From contig JASBUS010000094.1 of NCBI GenBank assembly GCA_030147745.1, forward strand, positions 1 to 64,000: DNA of 64,000 nt, written 5' to 3'. A program made the translations under genes and the position numbers. The notes under the pieces are model-generated. The model made no database searches. It saw only the letters and a program-made list of their open reading frames with translations, and was not told where the DNA came from. This document shows, one piece after another, positions 9,684-22,012 of the stretch. This DNA is from Alphaproteobacteria bacterium. Lineage in GTDB: Bacteria; Pseudomonadota; Alphaproteobacteria; Micavibrionales; Micavibrionaceae. Every line of letters begins with the position of its first letter. Position 1 is the first letter of the stretch.

Positions 9684-10109
9684 ATGCCCACCAATGGGGA
9701 CGGTTTTGAAAACGACAAGAATAATTCATCAGAAAACGAAATTGGCCAAAAGGCCAAATCGACGTCAGTCTTTAAACGTGCATTTCAAAGCGCAGGCAAA
9801 AAGCTAATCGTCGCTCAAATGTGCTATAAGGCGGCGACGGTACCCGAAAAAATTGTCCTGCAAATCGGCATACATTCGATGTTCTTTATCCCGCTGAACA
9901 ATGCCGTGGGGTTTGCGCTGCTTTATGACGACTATAAAACCTATAAGGCCAATAAAAATCGTCCTAAAGAAACACCATTACCCTATTGCACACAGCGCTT
10001 TAATGGCCTGCTTCTTACGCCCCTACCTTGCCGTCATGTTTTACAGCTAGATGCTGCGCCCGCGAAGAAATCCGATATTCCGACATATATCCCAAAACAA
10101 AATCCATAA
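9684..10109 (+). CDS. Unknown protein, 141 aa
   Basis: I do not recognise this family. The ATG follows a strong ribosome site (AGGGGAGGA, 9669-9679), so it is likely expressed. The first ~25 residues are polar and Asn/Glu/Lys-rich. A middle part (about 30-90) has a basic amphipathic stretch, FKRAFQSAGKKLIVAQM, then a hydrophobic run IHSMFFIPLNNAVGFALL that could be one membrane or membrane-associated helix. The C-terminal third is Pro/Lys-rich with two Cys. It stands alone between the divergent secretion operon and the transhydrogenase genes. No function is inferred. Confidence 0.65.
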   Translation: MPTNGDGFENDKNNSSENEIGQKAKSTSVFKRAFQSAGKKLIVAQMCYKAATVPEKIVLQIGIHSMFFIPLNNAVGFALLYDDYKTYKANKNRPKETPLPYCTQRFNGLLLTPLPCRHVLQLDAAPAKKSDIPTYIPKQNP

Positions 10110-10126
10110 TATATTCAAAGCCTCGC

Positions 10127-10156
10127 TTGCGTTTTTTATTGGTAAAAAAGCATATT
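10127..10156 (+). promoter_or_regulatory. Candidate sigma70 promoter for pntAA-pntAB-pntB
   Basis: TTGCGT (10127-10132), an 18-base spacer and CATATT (10151-10156) lie about 125 bp upstream of pntAA. The match is moderate. The remaining leader to 10280 holds no coding frame that I can support. Confidence 0.35.
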
Positions 10157-10280
10157 AAACACTTCACAAAGCGGGAGAGTTGTGTATTTTAATACGCGAT
10201 CCAACACTTAAGAGTCTATTGATGCCCAACCCAACTGGATTCGGGCTTATATTGCGAAAACCACATAAGAGAGGTTAACT

Positions 10281-11636
10281 GTGGCCCTTAACATTGCCGT
10301 ATTAAAAGAAAGCGCACAAAACGAAAAACGCGTGAGTGCAACCCCTGAAACCGTAAAGAAATACATCGCCGCCGGCGCTAAGGTGCAGGTCGAATCAGGT
10401 GCAGGTGCATATGCGCATATTTCTGATGACGCCTATAAAGATGCAGGCGCGAAGATTGTTAAGAGCGCGGAAGAAGCCATTAAAGGCGCAGGCGTTGTGC
10501 TTTGTGTACAATTCCCGAGCGATGCGGTTTTGAAAAAAATTGAAAAAGGCACATTACTAATTGGCCTTTTGTCGCCATTCGCAAATAAAGCCGCCCTTGA
10601 AATTTGTCACAAGCAAAACATCACAGCGATGGCGATGGAAATGGTGCCACGTATTTCACGTGCGCAATCAATGGATGCTCTTTCATCACAATCAAACCTT
10701 GCAGGCTATAAAGCCGTTTTGGACGCAGCCGAATATTACGGCCACGCCTTCCCACTTATGATGACCGCTGCAGGTACAATCCCACCAGCGAAAGTCTTTG
10801 TGATGGGTGCGGGTGTTGCAGGTCTTCAAGCAATCGCGACAGCAAAACGTCTTGGCGCGATTGTGAGCGCGACAGATGTGCGCCCAGCCGCAAAAGAACA
10901 AGTCGAATCACTCGGCGGTAAATTTGTTGCCGTTGAAGACGACGAGTTCAAACAAGCAGAAACAGCTGGCGGTTACGCCAAAGAAATGTCAGCGGAATAT
11001 AAAAAGAAACAAGCCGCATTGATCGCTGAAACCATCAGCAAGCAAGACATTATCATCACAACCGCGCTTATCCCAGGTCGCCCAGCGCCAAAATTGGTTG
11101 ACGACGCGATGGTTAAGTCAATGCGAGCAGGCTCAGTCATCGTTGATATGGCGGTTGAAACTGGCGGCAACTGTACACTTGCCGAAGCAGGCAAAGTTGT
11201 TGTGAAACACGGCGTTACAATTATTGGTCACGCCAATATGCCATCACGCCTTGCCGCGGACAGCTCCGCCCTTTACGCGAAAAACCTTTTAAACTTACTG
11301 AATCTACTTATCAAAGATGGCGCCTTAGCCATTGATTGGGAAGATGAAATTGTTAAAGGCATGAGCATTTGCAAAGACGGCGCATGGTTAAACGAAGCAT
11401 TCGGCAGCACAGCGAAACCAGCAGCTAAAAAAGCTGAAGCAAAGGCAGAGGTAAAGACTGAGCCAAAAGCGGATGCCAAAGCAGAGGAAAAACCTGCAGC
11501 AAAGCCAGCAGCTAAAAAAGCACCTGCAAAGAAAGCCACAAGCACAGCTAAGAAAGCTGCGCCGAAAGCAAAAACAGCAGCGCCGAAAAAAGCCCCTGCA
11601 AAGAAAACAACAACCACAAAAAAGGCCGATAAATAA
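10281..11636 (+). CDS. pntAA: Proton-translocating NAD(P)+ transhydrogenase subunit alpha part 1, with Lys/Ala-rich C-terminal tail
   Basis: GTG start after AGAGAGG. Domain I of transhydrogenase binds NAD(H) and works with PntAB and PntB to couple hydride transfer (NADH to NADP+) to proton flow. Visible signatures are RVSATPETV near the start, the Rossmann loop MGAGVAGLQAIATAKRLGA ending in an Asp (SATDVR) as expected for NAD, the QDIIITTALIPGRPAPKL segment and VDMAVETGGNC. Residues up to about 374 cover the normal protein (about 370-385 aa in split-subunit species). The remaining ~75 residues (11410-11633) are almost only Ala, Lys, Pro and Thr in PAAKK/APAKK repeats resembling histone H1 or DNA-binding tails. 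The tail is in frame with no break. The pntAB gene follows 42 bp later. Confidence 0.95.
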   Translation: MALNIAVLKESAQNEKRVSATPETVKKYIAAGAKVQVESGAGAYAHISDDAYKDAGAKIVKSAEEAIKGAGVVLCVQFPSDAVLKKIEKGTLLIGLLSPFANKAALEICHKQNITAMAMEMVPRISRAQSMDALSSQSNLAGYKAVLDAAEYYGHAFPLMMTAAGTIPPAKVFVMGAGVAGLQAIATAKRLGAIVSATDVRPAAKEQVESLGGKFVAVEDDEFKQAETAGGYAKEMSAEYKKKQAALIAETISKQDIIITTALIPGRPAPKLVDDAMVKSMRAGSVIVDMAVETGGNCTLAEAGKVVVKHGVTIIGHANMPSRLAADSSALYAKNLLNLLNLLIKDGALAIDWEDEIVKGMSICKDGAWLNEAFGSTAKPAAKKAEAKAEVKTEPKADAKAEEKPAAKPAAKKAPAKKATSTAKKAAPKAKTAAPKKAPAKKTTTTKKADK

Positions 11637-11678
11637 TCGCCCCCTTGAGACAAAACGGATAGATCAAAGGATTAAACC

Positions 11679-12086
11679 ATGAGCGAAACATCAAGCACAA
11701 TTTTAGATCAGGCCGCAGCCCTGGCCGAAAGCGCAAAAGTTTTAGCAGAGCAAGCCAAGCAGATTGCCGTTGAGGCGACTGCCGCTGCCGCACAAAGCGG
11801 TGGGGACAGCTTCCTTGTTAATGGCTTAACCGTTTTTGTTTTGGCCTGTTTCGTTGGTTACTACGTGGTTTGGAAAGTTACGCCAGCCCTTCACTCCCCA
11901 CTTATGGGCGTAACGAACGCGATTTCATCTGTGATTATCGTCGGCGCATTGATTGCCGCAGGTCCAGAAGATGGTGGCATTTCAAAATTCCTCGGCTTTT
12001 TGGCTGTAACATTGGCTTCGGTCAATATTTTCGGCGGGTTTATCGTCACAAACCGTATGCTCAGCATGTTCCGTAAAAAAGACTAA
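11679..12086 (+). CDS. pntAB: NAD(P) transhydrogenase subunit alpha part 2 (membrane domain IIa)
   Basis: 135 aa. An Ala/Glu/Gln-rich leader (about 1-40) precedes about three membrane helices: [32 protein letters not shown] and [18 protein letters not shown]. The pair [13 protein letters not shown] and [13 protein letters not shown] are hallmark sequences of PntAB. It supplies half of the proton channel together with PntB. It lies between pntAA and pntB in one operon. The leader is longer than the minimal subunit and is probably cytoplasmic. Confidence 0.95.
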   Translation: MSETSSTILDQAAALAESAKVLAEQAKQIAVEATAAAAQSGGDSFLVNGLTVFVLACFVGYYVVWKVTPALHSPLMGVTNAISSVIIVGALIAAGPEDGGISKFLGFLAVTLASVNIFGGFIVTNRMLSMFRKKD

Positions 12087-12143
12087 GACTGACGCAGATA
12101 ACATTGAACAGACAGCATTACGCATAAAAGGTAGATATTAAAA

Positions 12144-13538
12144 ATGAGCTCTTTACCCGCATTATCTTACTTGATTTCCTCGGTTTGCTTTATTATGGCC
12201 CTACGCGGCCTATCAAGCCCAGTAACCGCAAAAAACGGCCTACGCTATGGCGTGATTGGTATGGCCCTTGCGATTTTCACAACACTTTGCACCAAAGAAG
12301 TTAGTTCTTATGGCGTGATTATTCTTGGTATTTTTGTTGGTGGCGCAATTGGCGCGACAATCGCCAAGAAGATCGAGATGACCGCCCTCCCACAATTGGT
12401 TGCTGCTTTCCACTCTTTGGTTGGTTTGGCTGCTGTATTTGTGGCAATGGCCGCTTATTTGAACCCAGAGGCCTATCATATTGGCGCACGCGGCGACATT
12501 AAAATCGCGAGCTTGATTGAAATGTCACTTGGCGTTGCGATTGGTGCCGTTACGTTTACAGGCTCCATTATCGCTTGGGGTAAATTACAAGGCACAATTT
12601 CAGGCAAGCCTGTTGTGTTTACTGGTCAGCACAAATTGAATGCCATTTTGGGCGTAACTTTGGTTGTCCTTATTATGTTGCTACTTGTTACACAAAGCGA
12701 CATGGCGTTTTATGCGATCATCCTTTTGGCTCTTGCCTTGGGTATCTTGATGATCATCCCAATTGGCGGCGCAGATATGCCTGTTATCGTTTCTATGCTG
12801 AACTCTTATTCAGGTTGGGCGGCTGCAGGTATTGGTTTCACATTGCACAACAACTTGTTGATCGTCACAGGCGCGCTTGTTGGTGCATCTGGTGCGATCC
12901 TTTCTTACATCATGTGTAAAGGCATGAACCGTTCCTTCATGAATGTGATTTTGGGCGGCTTTGGCGGCGATGATGCAGCAGGCGCAAGTGCGAGCTATTC
13001 AGACAAAACAGCGAAAATCGGTTCTGCTGATGATGCCGCGTTCTTGATGAAAAACGCGCGTAACGTCATTATCGTTCCGGGTTACGGTATGGCCGTGGCG
13101 CAAGCGCAGCACGTTCTTCGTGAAATGGGCGACATCCTTAAGGCGGAAGGCGTGAATGTTAAATACGCAATTCACCCAGTTGCAGGCCGTATGCCGGGTC
13201 ACATGAACGTTCTTTTGGCTGAAGCCAATGTGCCATATGACGAAGTTTTCGAGCTTGAAGACATCAACCGTGACTTCGCACAAGCCGACGTTGCTTATGT
13301 TATTGGCGCGAATGATATTACCAACCCAGCAGCGAAGCATGACACAACATCACCAATTTACGGCATGCCGATTTTGGATGTTGAGAAAGCGAAAACAGTG
13401 CTCTTCTGTAAACGTTCAATGGGGTCTGGTTATGCCGGCATCGACAACCCACTCTTCTTTGAAGACAACACCTATATGTTGCTTGGTGATGCGAAAAAGA
13501 TGACAGAAGAGATTGTCAAAGCGCTCGAAACGCTATAA
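12144..13538 (+). CDS. pntB: NAD(P) transhydrogenase subunit beta
   Basis: 464 aa, the usual PntB length. The N-terminal ~270 residues are membrane helices forming domain IIb. The C-terminal ~180 residues are the NADP(H)-binding domain III, with IIVPGYGMAVAQAQH (the dinucleotide loop), HPVAGRMPGHMNVLLAEA, the VIGANDITNPAAK stretch and IYGMPILDVEKAKTV followed by KRSMGSGYAGIDNPLF, all diagnostic. It ends the pnt operon. Downstream is an inverted repeat at 13552-13589 rather than a clear T-tailed terminator. Confidence 0.97.
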   Translation: MSSLPALSYLISSVCFIMALRGLSSPVTAKNGLRYGVIGMALAIFTTLCTKEVSSYGVIILGIFVGGAIGATIAKKIEMTALPQLVAAFHSLVGLAAVFVAMAAYLNPEAYHIGARGDIKIASLIEMSLGVAIGAVTFTGSIIAWGKLQGTISGKPVVFTGQHKLNAILGVTLVVLIMLLLVTQSDMAFYAIILLALALGILMIIPIGGADMPVIVSMLNSYSGWAAAGIGFTLHNNLLIVTGALVGASGAILSYIMCKGMNRSFMNVILGGFGGDDAAGASASYSDKTAKIGSADDAAFLMKNARNVIIVPGYGMAVAQAQHVLREMGDILKAEGVNVKYAIHPVAGRMPGHMNVLLAEANVPYDEVFELEDINRDFAQADVAYVIGANDITNPAAKHDTTSPIYGMPILDVEKAKTVLFCKRSMGSGYAGIDNPLFFEDNTYMLLGDAKKMTEEIVKALETL

Positions 13539-13551
13539 AGAGTAAGTGTAA

Positions 13552-13589
13552 ATATGGTCGCCTTGTACTAAAGATTAAGACGACCATAT
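13552..13589. repeat. 9-bp inverted repeat with 20-nt loop after pntB
   Basis: ATATGGTCG (13552-13560) and CGACCATAT (13581-13589) are perfect complements 20 bases apart, between the pntB stop and the hydrolase start at 13622. No T-run follows, so it is not a classic terminator. It may be an RNA hairpin or a regulator site for the hydrolase gene. Confidence 0.5.
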
Positions 13590-13621
13590 GTCGCATATTA
13601 TAATAGAAAGATAATAAACAT

Positions 13622-14647
13622 ATGCAAAGCACCGCTGAAAAGACTGTTGCCGTTCCGAATATCCCTGATATTGAAGCGCGTTTCTTAGAGCCTAAAAACT
13701 GGCGTTGGCATCAGTTTAAGGTTAAAGATCACATTGTGCGTTACGGTTCTGTTTTTCCGCGTGATCAAATTCCTGACGCGGTGGTCGTCTGCCTACCTGG
13801 GCTTGGCGAATTTGCTGAAAAATATTTCGAACTTGCCCGCGACATGATCAAGCTGAACTTGGCGTTCTGGGTTATTGATTGGCCGATGCAGGGCAAATCG
13901 TCTCGTCCATTGAGCAATCCGAATAAACTTCACGCAGAGAGCTTCGACCTTTTTGTCGAATCATTAGATCGCCTCTGCATGGATTACATCAAGCCATCAA
14001 GTGTGCACCCTGACCGCGGCCGCATTCCGATGGTGATGCTTGGCCATTCCATGGGCGCAAATATTGGCATGCGCTACCTAATGACGAAGCCTGAAAACTT
14101 TATCTGCGCGAGCTTCACAGCGCCACTATTGGGTATTCGTGTCTCACAATTCCTGCCAAGCTGGTTAGAACTTGCCATTTCCAAGACCTTCAAAATGATG
14201 AAGAAGAACTATGTTTGGGGCGGCACAGATTGGAACGACTTGCTGCGTGCGAATACAGGCAACGACATCCATTCAAGCGACGCTGAACGCGATAATGTGC
14301 ACCGCGCATGGTTATTGGCAGACCCTGCCCTACGCACAAGCGCACCGACATTTGGCTGGGTGAAAGCCGCGATTGAATCGTATAGCAAGCTAAACAAGAA
14401 AAGCAGCTTAAAGAGCCTAGAATTACCGATTCAGATCTTTGCGTGCGGTGATGAACAGCTTGTTAGCAATAACGCCATTCGCCGTGCAAGCCGCATCATT
14501 CCAAATGCGGAGTTTCATTTTGTTAATGGCGCAAAGCACGAGCTTTTGATGGAACGTGACGAGTATCGCAATCAATTTTTGGAATTATTCGATAAATTTA
14601 TTGACGAAAAAGTGCGACAAAACGATAATCGATTAACACTTTTTTAG
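13622..14647 (+). CDS. Alpha/beta hydrolase (lysophospholipase / serine aminopeptidase S33-like)
   Basis: 341 aa, no signal peptide. The nucleophile elbow is GHSMG with Ser at residue 143. The oxyanion-side sequence is VVCLPGLGEFAEKY, and VIDWPMQGKSSRP matches the D-x-x-G-x-G-x-S strand of lysophospholipase L2-type (PldB) proteins. The acid is probably in FACGDEQLVSNN and the base His in NGAKHELLMERD near the C-terminus. The whole triad therefore looks intact. Substrate is unknown; monoacylglycerol or lysophospholipid would fit the family. It starts 83 bp after pntB and may be transcribed separately. Confidence 0.85.
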   Translation: MQSTAEKTVAVPNIPDIEARFLEPKNWRWHQFKVKDHIVRYGSVFPRDQIPDAVVVCLPGLGEFAEKYFELARDMIKLNLAFWVIDWPMQGKSSRPLSNPNKLHAESFDLFVESLDRLCMDYIKPSSVHPDRGRIPMVMLGHSMGANIGMRYLMTKPENFICASFTAPLLGIRVSQFLPSWLELAISKTFKMMKKNYVWGGTDWNDLLRANTGNDIHSSDAERDNVHRAWLLADPALRTSAPTFGWVKAAIESYSKLNKKSSLKSLELPIQIFACGDEQLVSNNAIRRASRIIPNAEFHFVNGAKHELLMERDEYRNQFLELFDKFIDEKVRQNDNRLTLF

Positions 14648-14697
14648 AATTAGTTGCATAATCTATAGTGGTTTTATGATCAATTTTGGAGAAACGA

Positions 14698-14940
14698 ATG
14701 CGCATTGATAGAAAAAATATTAACGAATTAAGACTGAGCGACCGTATTCTCTTCGCCCTTGATTTGGCGCTACATCAGCAAGATGTCAAAGTGTCTGAAT
14801 ATCTTTGTAAGGCGCTTGAAATGTCCATGACACGTAACACAGGCGGCGGTGCATTTGTTGAACGCCGCGATTATCCGCCAGAGATTGAAGACGCATTAGA
14901 CCGCCTGATTGCTTTAAAAGCAGAAGTCGGAGCAGACTAA
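14698..14940 (+). CDS. Small unknown protein, 80 aa
   Basis: I start it at the ATG at 14698 because GGAGA lies six bases before it; a TTG four codons upstream has no ribosome site. The protein is soluble and mostly helical: a basic N-terminus (MRIDRKNINEL), a helical middle and an acidic end (PEIEDALDRLIALKAEVG). It is followed at once by a hairpin terminator. I do not recognise the family; a small regulatory or scaffold role is possible but not supported. Confidence 0.65.
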   Translation: MRIDRKNINELRLSDRILFALDLALHQQDVKVSEYLCKALEMSMTRNTGGGAFVERRDYPPEIEDALDRLIALKAEVGAD

Positions 14941-14944
14941 AACG

Positions 14945-14966
14945 AAGCGCCCCACGGGGCGCTTTG
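14945..14966 (+). terminator. Hairpin terminator after the 80-aa gene
   Basis: AAGCGCCCC and GGGGCGCTT pair around a two-base loop (14945-14964) and are followed by a short T stretch. It separates the pnt/hydrolase side from lpxC. Confidence 0.65.
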
Positions 14967-14998
14967 CTGCATTGTAACATTGGGTAACATTACGTGAT

Positions 14999-15038
14999 TT
15001 GTCCTTTACGCATGGGGTTTCTATATTAACAATAGAAA
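14999..15038 (+). promoter_or_regulatory. lpxC promoter with overlapping palindrome
   Basis: TTGTCC (14999-15004), a 17-base spacer and TATATT (15022-15027) make a good sigma70-type promoter 47 bp before lpxC. TTTCTAT (15018-15024) and ATAGAAA (15032-15038) form an inverted repeat over the -10 element, a position where a repressor could act. Confidence 0.55.
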
Positions 15039-15073
15039 ATACTCATAGAAGTTGATGGATAGAGCGGTAAACA

Positions 15074-16006
15074 ATGCGTGATCTCGATGTAAATACACAG
15101 AACCTAGTGCTACAACAAACTGTAGCAGACCATGTTGTTATGCATGGCACAGGTTTGCACTCAGGAGCGGAAACCGTTTTACGTATCCATCCAGCTAAAG
15201 TTGATAACGGCATCGTCTTCGTACGTAAAGACGTAACAGACCGCAACAACCTTATCCCTGCCCTTTGGGATCGCGTTGTTGATACACAGCTCTGCACAGT
15301 GATTGGCAACAAAGACGGCGTGACCGTTGGTACAATCGAACATATTATGGCGGCGCTTAGCGCCCTTGGCATTTCAAACGCGATGATCGAGCTTGATGGC
15401 CCAGAAGTTCCAATCATGGATGGTAGCTCTCTGCCATTTATTCGCGCGATTGAAGCGGTTGGCGTACGTCAGCAAGACGCTCCACTCAAAGTGATCAAGA
15501 TCCTTGAAGAAATTACATATACAGAAGACGACAAAGTTGTGCGCCTTATGCCTTCTGATCATGCTGAATTTGCGATTACAATTGATTTCTCACACCAATC
15601 CATTGGCCGCCAAAGCTACGCCCTTTCATTAGATGGCGATTCGTTCACAAACGAAATCAGCGATGCCCGCACATTTGGTTTCGCGCATGAAGTTAACTAT
15701 CTACGCTCCCTTGGCCTATGCCTTGGTGGCTCACTTGAAAATGCGGTTGTTCTTGATGAACAAAAAATCTTGAACCCTGAAGGTCTTCGTCATAATGACG
15801 AATTCGCGCGCCATAAACTGCTTGATGCCGTTGGTGACATTTTCCTTGCAGGCACACGTATTATCGGCGCTTATGATGGTTTCAAAGCAGGCCACGCGGT
15901 CAATAACCGTGCGTTACATGCGCTTTATGCGAATCCTGAAAAATGGGTTTATACAACGCTTGCTGTACAGGAATCCCCTAAAGCTGCGCAGCTTGCCACC
16001 GCTTGA
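15074..16006 (+). CDS. lpxC: UDP-3-O-acyl-N-acetylglucosamine deacetylase
   Basis: 310 aa, the standard length. LpxC is the zinc deacetylase of the committed step of lipid A synthesis. The sequence shows HGTGLHSGAETVLRIHPA at the N-terminus, the zinc-binding His in VGTIEHIMAALSALG, ELDGPEVPIMDGSSLPF, the second zinc motif HKLLDAVGD (HxxxD) and the catalytic His in FKAGHAVNNRAL. All key residues are present. It heads the plus-strand run lpxC-QNG1-bamD-recN-ligA and has its own promoter. Confidence 0.97.
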   Translation: MRDLDVNTQNLVLQQTVADHVVMHGTGLHSGAETVLRIHPAKVDNGIVFVRKDVTDRNNLIPALWDRVVDTQLCTVIGNKDGVTVGTIEHIMAALSALGISNAMIELDGPEVPIMDGSSLPFIRAIEAVGVRQQDAPLKVIKILEEITYTEDDKVVRLMPSDHAEFAITIDFSHQSIGRQSYALSLDGDSFTNEISDARTFGFAHEVNYLRSLGLCLGGSLENAVVLDEQKILNPEGLRHNDEFARHKLLDAVGDIFLAGTRIIGAYDGFKAGHAVNNRALHALYANPEKWVYTTLAVQESPKAAQLATA

Positions 16007-16102
16007 TCTATTGCGGCGCAAAAATAAACTAGACTTTTTCATCATTTTTAGTTATGTTATTGCCAACTTCATAACAAACAAGAGTAGTAACTGGGTTATT
16101 TC

Positions 16103-17110
16103 ATGGTGAGTTTGGCTTTATTAAAGGGCAGCGCACAAGCGCTTGCGCCGGAAAATTTTATCAAATCGTTGAAATGTAATTATGCATATGTTGCCCGTAA
16201 TGCGCATCATATCGAGATTAATTACGACATATTGGAAAGCTATGCACGTAGCTTGCCTAAAATGAATCCTGATGATGTGTTAGATAGCACACATCACTTC
16301 ATCTCTGATAACGCCGAATCTAACATTTCCTTCATTATCGCGCTCGATTCGATGAATTTCGGCAGCGGCTTCCAAGAACAGCTTAAGCGCGAAGGTTATG
16401 ATCAACCATCTGGTTTTTACTTCAAAGTTGCGAAGATCCTAAAAGCGCATTACGAGAGTAATGGCCCATTAACCGCTAAAGATTTATCAACTTTATCTGC
16501 TGTTGAAATTGCTAAACTTTTGCAATTGCCTGATATTTCAAAAAACCCATATAGTTTCCGTCTCGCCTCAAGCTATAGCGCGTCGGTTAAAGAAGTTGGC
16601 GCATTCATTATGGCGCAGCATGGCGGCTCTTTCACAGCCTTTATCGAATCATGCCAAGGCAGCGCGGAGAACTTTGTTTACGCCCTTACACGCCTTGCAA
16701 GTTACAACGACACTTGCTGCTATCGTGGCCAGCGCGTTTCATTTTACAAACGTGCGATTAGCTGCGCTGCGGATATGCAAGATATGTTCGCGCATAAAGG
16801 CGAAGTTTTGTTCAACGATATTAACGCCCTACCTTGCCTTGCGGATTGTGATATTCCGCATGTCTTGCGCGTTGATGGCATTTTGAAATATGACGAAGAG
16901 CTTACCTCTATTGTTGACGGTAAAGAATTGATCGAAGCGGGCTGCGAATACGAAATTGAACTGCGTGCTTGCGCCGTCCATGCCGTTGAAATTATGGCCG
17001 CGAAATCAGGCCGCAGCGCGATTGAGCTCGACCGCATTCTTTGGCATCGCGCCCAAGAAGAAGCCTATAAGGTCCTTACGCCGCATCGCTGCGAAACAAA
17101 ATTCTACTAA
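16103..17110 (+). CDS. Queuosine 5'-phosphate N-glycosylase/hydrolase family protein (QNG1, DUF2419)
   Basis: 335 aa, matching the ~340 aa of human QNG1 (C9orf64). Conserved family blocks in order are: IIALDSMNFGSGF (about residue 75-87); CYRGQRVSFYKRA (about 200); an FNDINALPCLADCDIPHVL block (the family's F-D-x-x-x-hydrophobic-ADYRxPQVL); DGILKYDEEL; YEIELRACAVHAVE (EVEIRxxSIxxVE); an ILWHRAQE block; and the C-terminal HRCETKFY. The family releases queuine from queuosine 5'-phosphate, allowing tRNA wobble-base salvage. The gene sits between lpxC and bamD, with its own terminator after it, so it looks inserted into an otherwise conserved block. The ribosome site before the ATG is weak. Confidence 0.85.
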   Translation: MVSLALLKGSAQALAPENFIKSLKCNYAYVARNAHHIEINYDILESYARSLPKMNPDDVLDSTHHFISDNAESNISFIIALDSMNFGSGFQEQLKREGYDQPSGFYFKVAKILKAHYESNGPLTAKDLSTLSAVEIAKLLQLPDISKNPYSFRLASSYSASVKEVGAFIMAQHGGSFTAFIESCQGSAENFVYALTRLASYNDTCCYRGQRVSFYKRAISCAADMQDMFAHKGEVLFNDINALPCLADCDIPHVLRVDGILKYDEELTSIVDGKELIEAGCEYEIELRACAVHAVEIMAAKSGRSAIELDRILWHRAQEEAYKVLTPHRCETKFY

Positions 17111-17129
17111 TCATATCAATATAAATGAC

Positions 17130-17168
17130 AAAGCGCTTATTTTTCAGGGGATGGGCGCTTTAATTTTA
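17130..17168 (+). terminator. Hairpin terminator after the QNG1-like gene
   Basis: AAAGCGC (17130-17136) and GCGCTTT (17155-17161) pair and are followed by an AATTTTA stretch. It would end the lpxC-QNG1 transcript before bamD. Confidence 0.5.
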
Positions 17169-17254
17169 TATATCGGCTTTGCCAATTTACGCCTAATTTT
17201 GTAGTGTTAGGCTTGTAATTCACCCTTCGCATTAATTGGCAAAAAGTAGAGAAG

Positions 17255-18082
17255 ATGATTAAACAATTCGCAATACTGACTATGGCTCTTTTCGTTTTAA
17301 CGCTTGGCGCATGTAGCTCTGACGACAAAGCTAAAACTGGCGCTGAAACAAATGAAACAGCGGTTGAGCTTTACAATAACGGTTTAAAGGCGATGAAAGA
17401 CGGCAATTACCGTCTGGCTATTACTAGCTTCGAAGATGTTGAACGTAAATATCCATATTCTGAATATGCCACAGATGCGCAGCTTCTTGCCGGTAAAGCC
17501 GCATTTGAAGGCGACTTTTTTGATGATGCGATTATTGCGTTAGACCGTTTCATTGAATTGCACCCAGGTAACGAGCAAATTGATTACGCCTATTATTTGC
17601 AGGCGCTTTGCTACTATGAACAAATTTCAGACGTCCGCCGCGACCAAAAGGCGACAAACGAAGCCTTAAACGCGCTTGATACGCTGATTAAACGCTTCCC
17701 AAACAGCCAATATAGCCGTGATGCGCAGCTAAAACGTGACCTAACACTTGACCACTTAGCGGGTAAAGAAATGGAAATTGGCCGTTATTACCTTACCCGC
17801 GGCCATGTCAGCGCGTCGATCACTCGTTTCCTAAATGTTGTGCGCAGCTATCAGACCACGACACATGTGCCTGAAGCCCTGCACCGCTTGATTGAAGCCT
17901 ATTTAAGCCTCGGCATTGAAGATGAAGCTTTGCGCGTTGCAAGTATTTTGGCGCATAACTATCCGGGCAGCCCATGGTATGAACAAACCTATAAATTGCT
18001 GAACCCTGAATTACGTGATGAACTAAACCGCCAGCGTTCATGGCTTGACCGTACGGTTGAGTCGCTGCTCGCACCTGAATAA
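17255..18082 (+). CDS. bamD: Outer membrane protein assembly factor BamD (lipoprotein)
   Basis: 275 aa. The lipoprotein signal ends in LTLGAC with Cys20 as the lipidated residue. Behind it are TPR-type helical repeats: AVELYNNGLKAMKDGNYRLA, then KYPYSEYATDAQLLAGKAAF and RFPNSQYSRDAQLKRD. The paired YPYSEYA / FPNSQY motifs are characteristic of BamD/ComL. As part of the BAM complex it inserts beta-barrel proteins into the outer membrane. It is followed 14 bp later by recN, the common alphaproteobacterial order. Confidence 0.95.
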   Translation: MIKQFAILTMALFVLTLGACSSDDKAKTGAETNETAVELYNNGLKAMKDGNYRLAITSFEDVERKYPYSEYATDAQLLAGKAAFEGDFFDDAIIALDRFIELHPGNEQIDYAYYLQALCYYEQISDVRRDQKATNEALNALDTLIKRFPNSQYSRDAQLKRDLTLDHLAGKEMEIGRYYLTRGHVSASITRFLNVVRSYQTTTHVPEALHRLIEAYLSLGIEDEALRVASILAHNYPGSPWYEQTYKLLNPELRDELNRQRSWLDRTVESLLAPE

Positions 18083-18096
18083 GCCAAGGGGCGCAC

Positions 18097-21866
<3,770 letters not shown>

Positions 21867-21971
21867 ATCCAAACTTACTATAAAATCGACATAGCGGTAG
21901 AGATATCTCACACAACTGCGACGCTATGGTCTTCCTCGACTATACGCGGGATAACAATTTTATTCGCAAAC

Positions 21972-21997
21972 AAAAAAGCGGCCCAAAGGCCGCTTTT
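21972..21997. terminator. Bidirectional terminator between ligA and ftsZ
   Basis: AAAAAGCGGCC and GGCCGCTTTT pair around a CAAA loop, with A-run on one side and T-run on the other, so it can stop both ligA (+) and ftsZ (-) transcription. The 146-bp gap holds nothing else I can name. Confidence 0.8.
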
Positions 21998-22012
21998 CTT
22001 ATTGGTCTTTAA

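Noticed and set aside
11273-11653. Ala/Phe/Val-rich open frame antisense to the PntAA tail
   Set aside because: It is the reverse complement of the Lys/Ala repeats; the hydrophobic look is a by-product of AAG/GCA codons read backwards.
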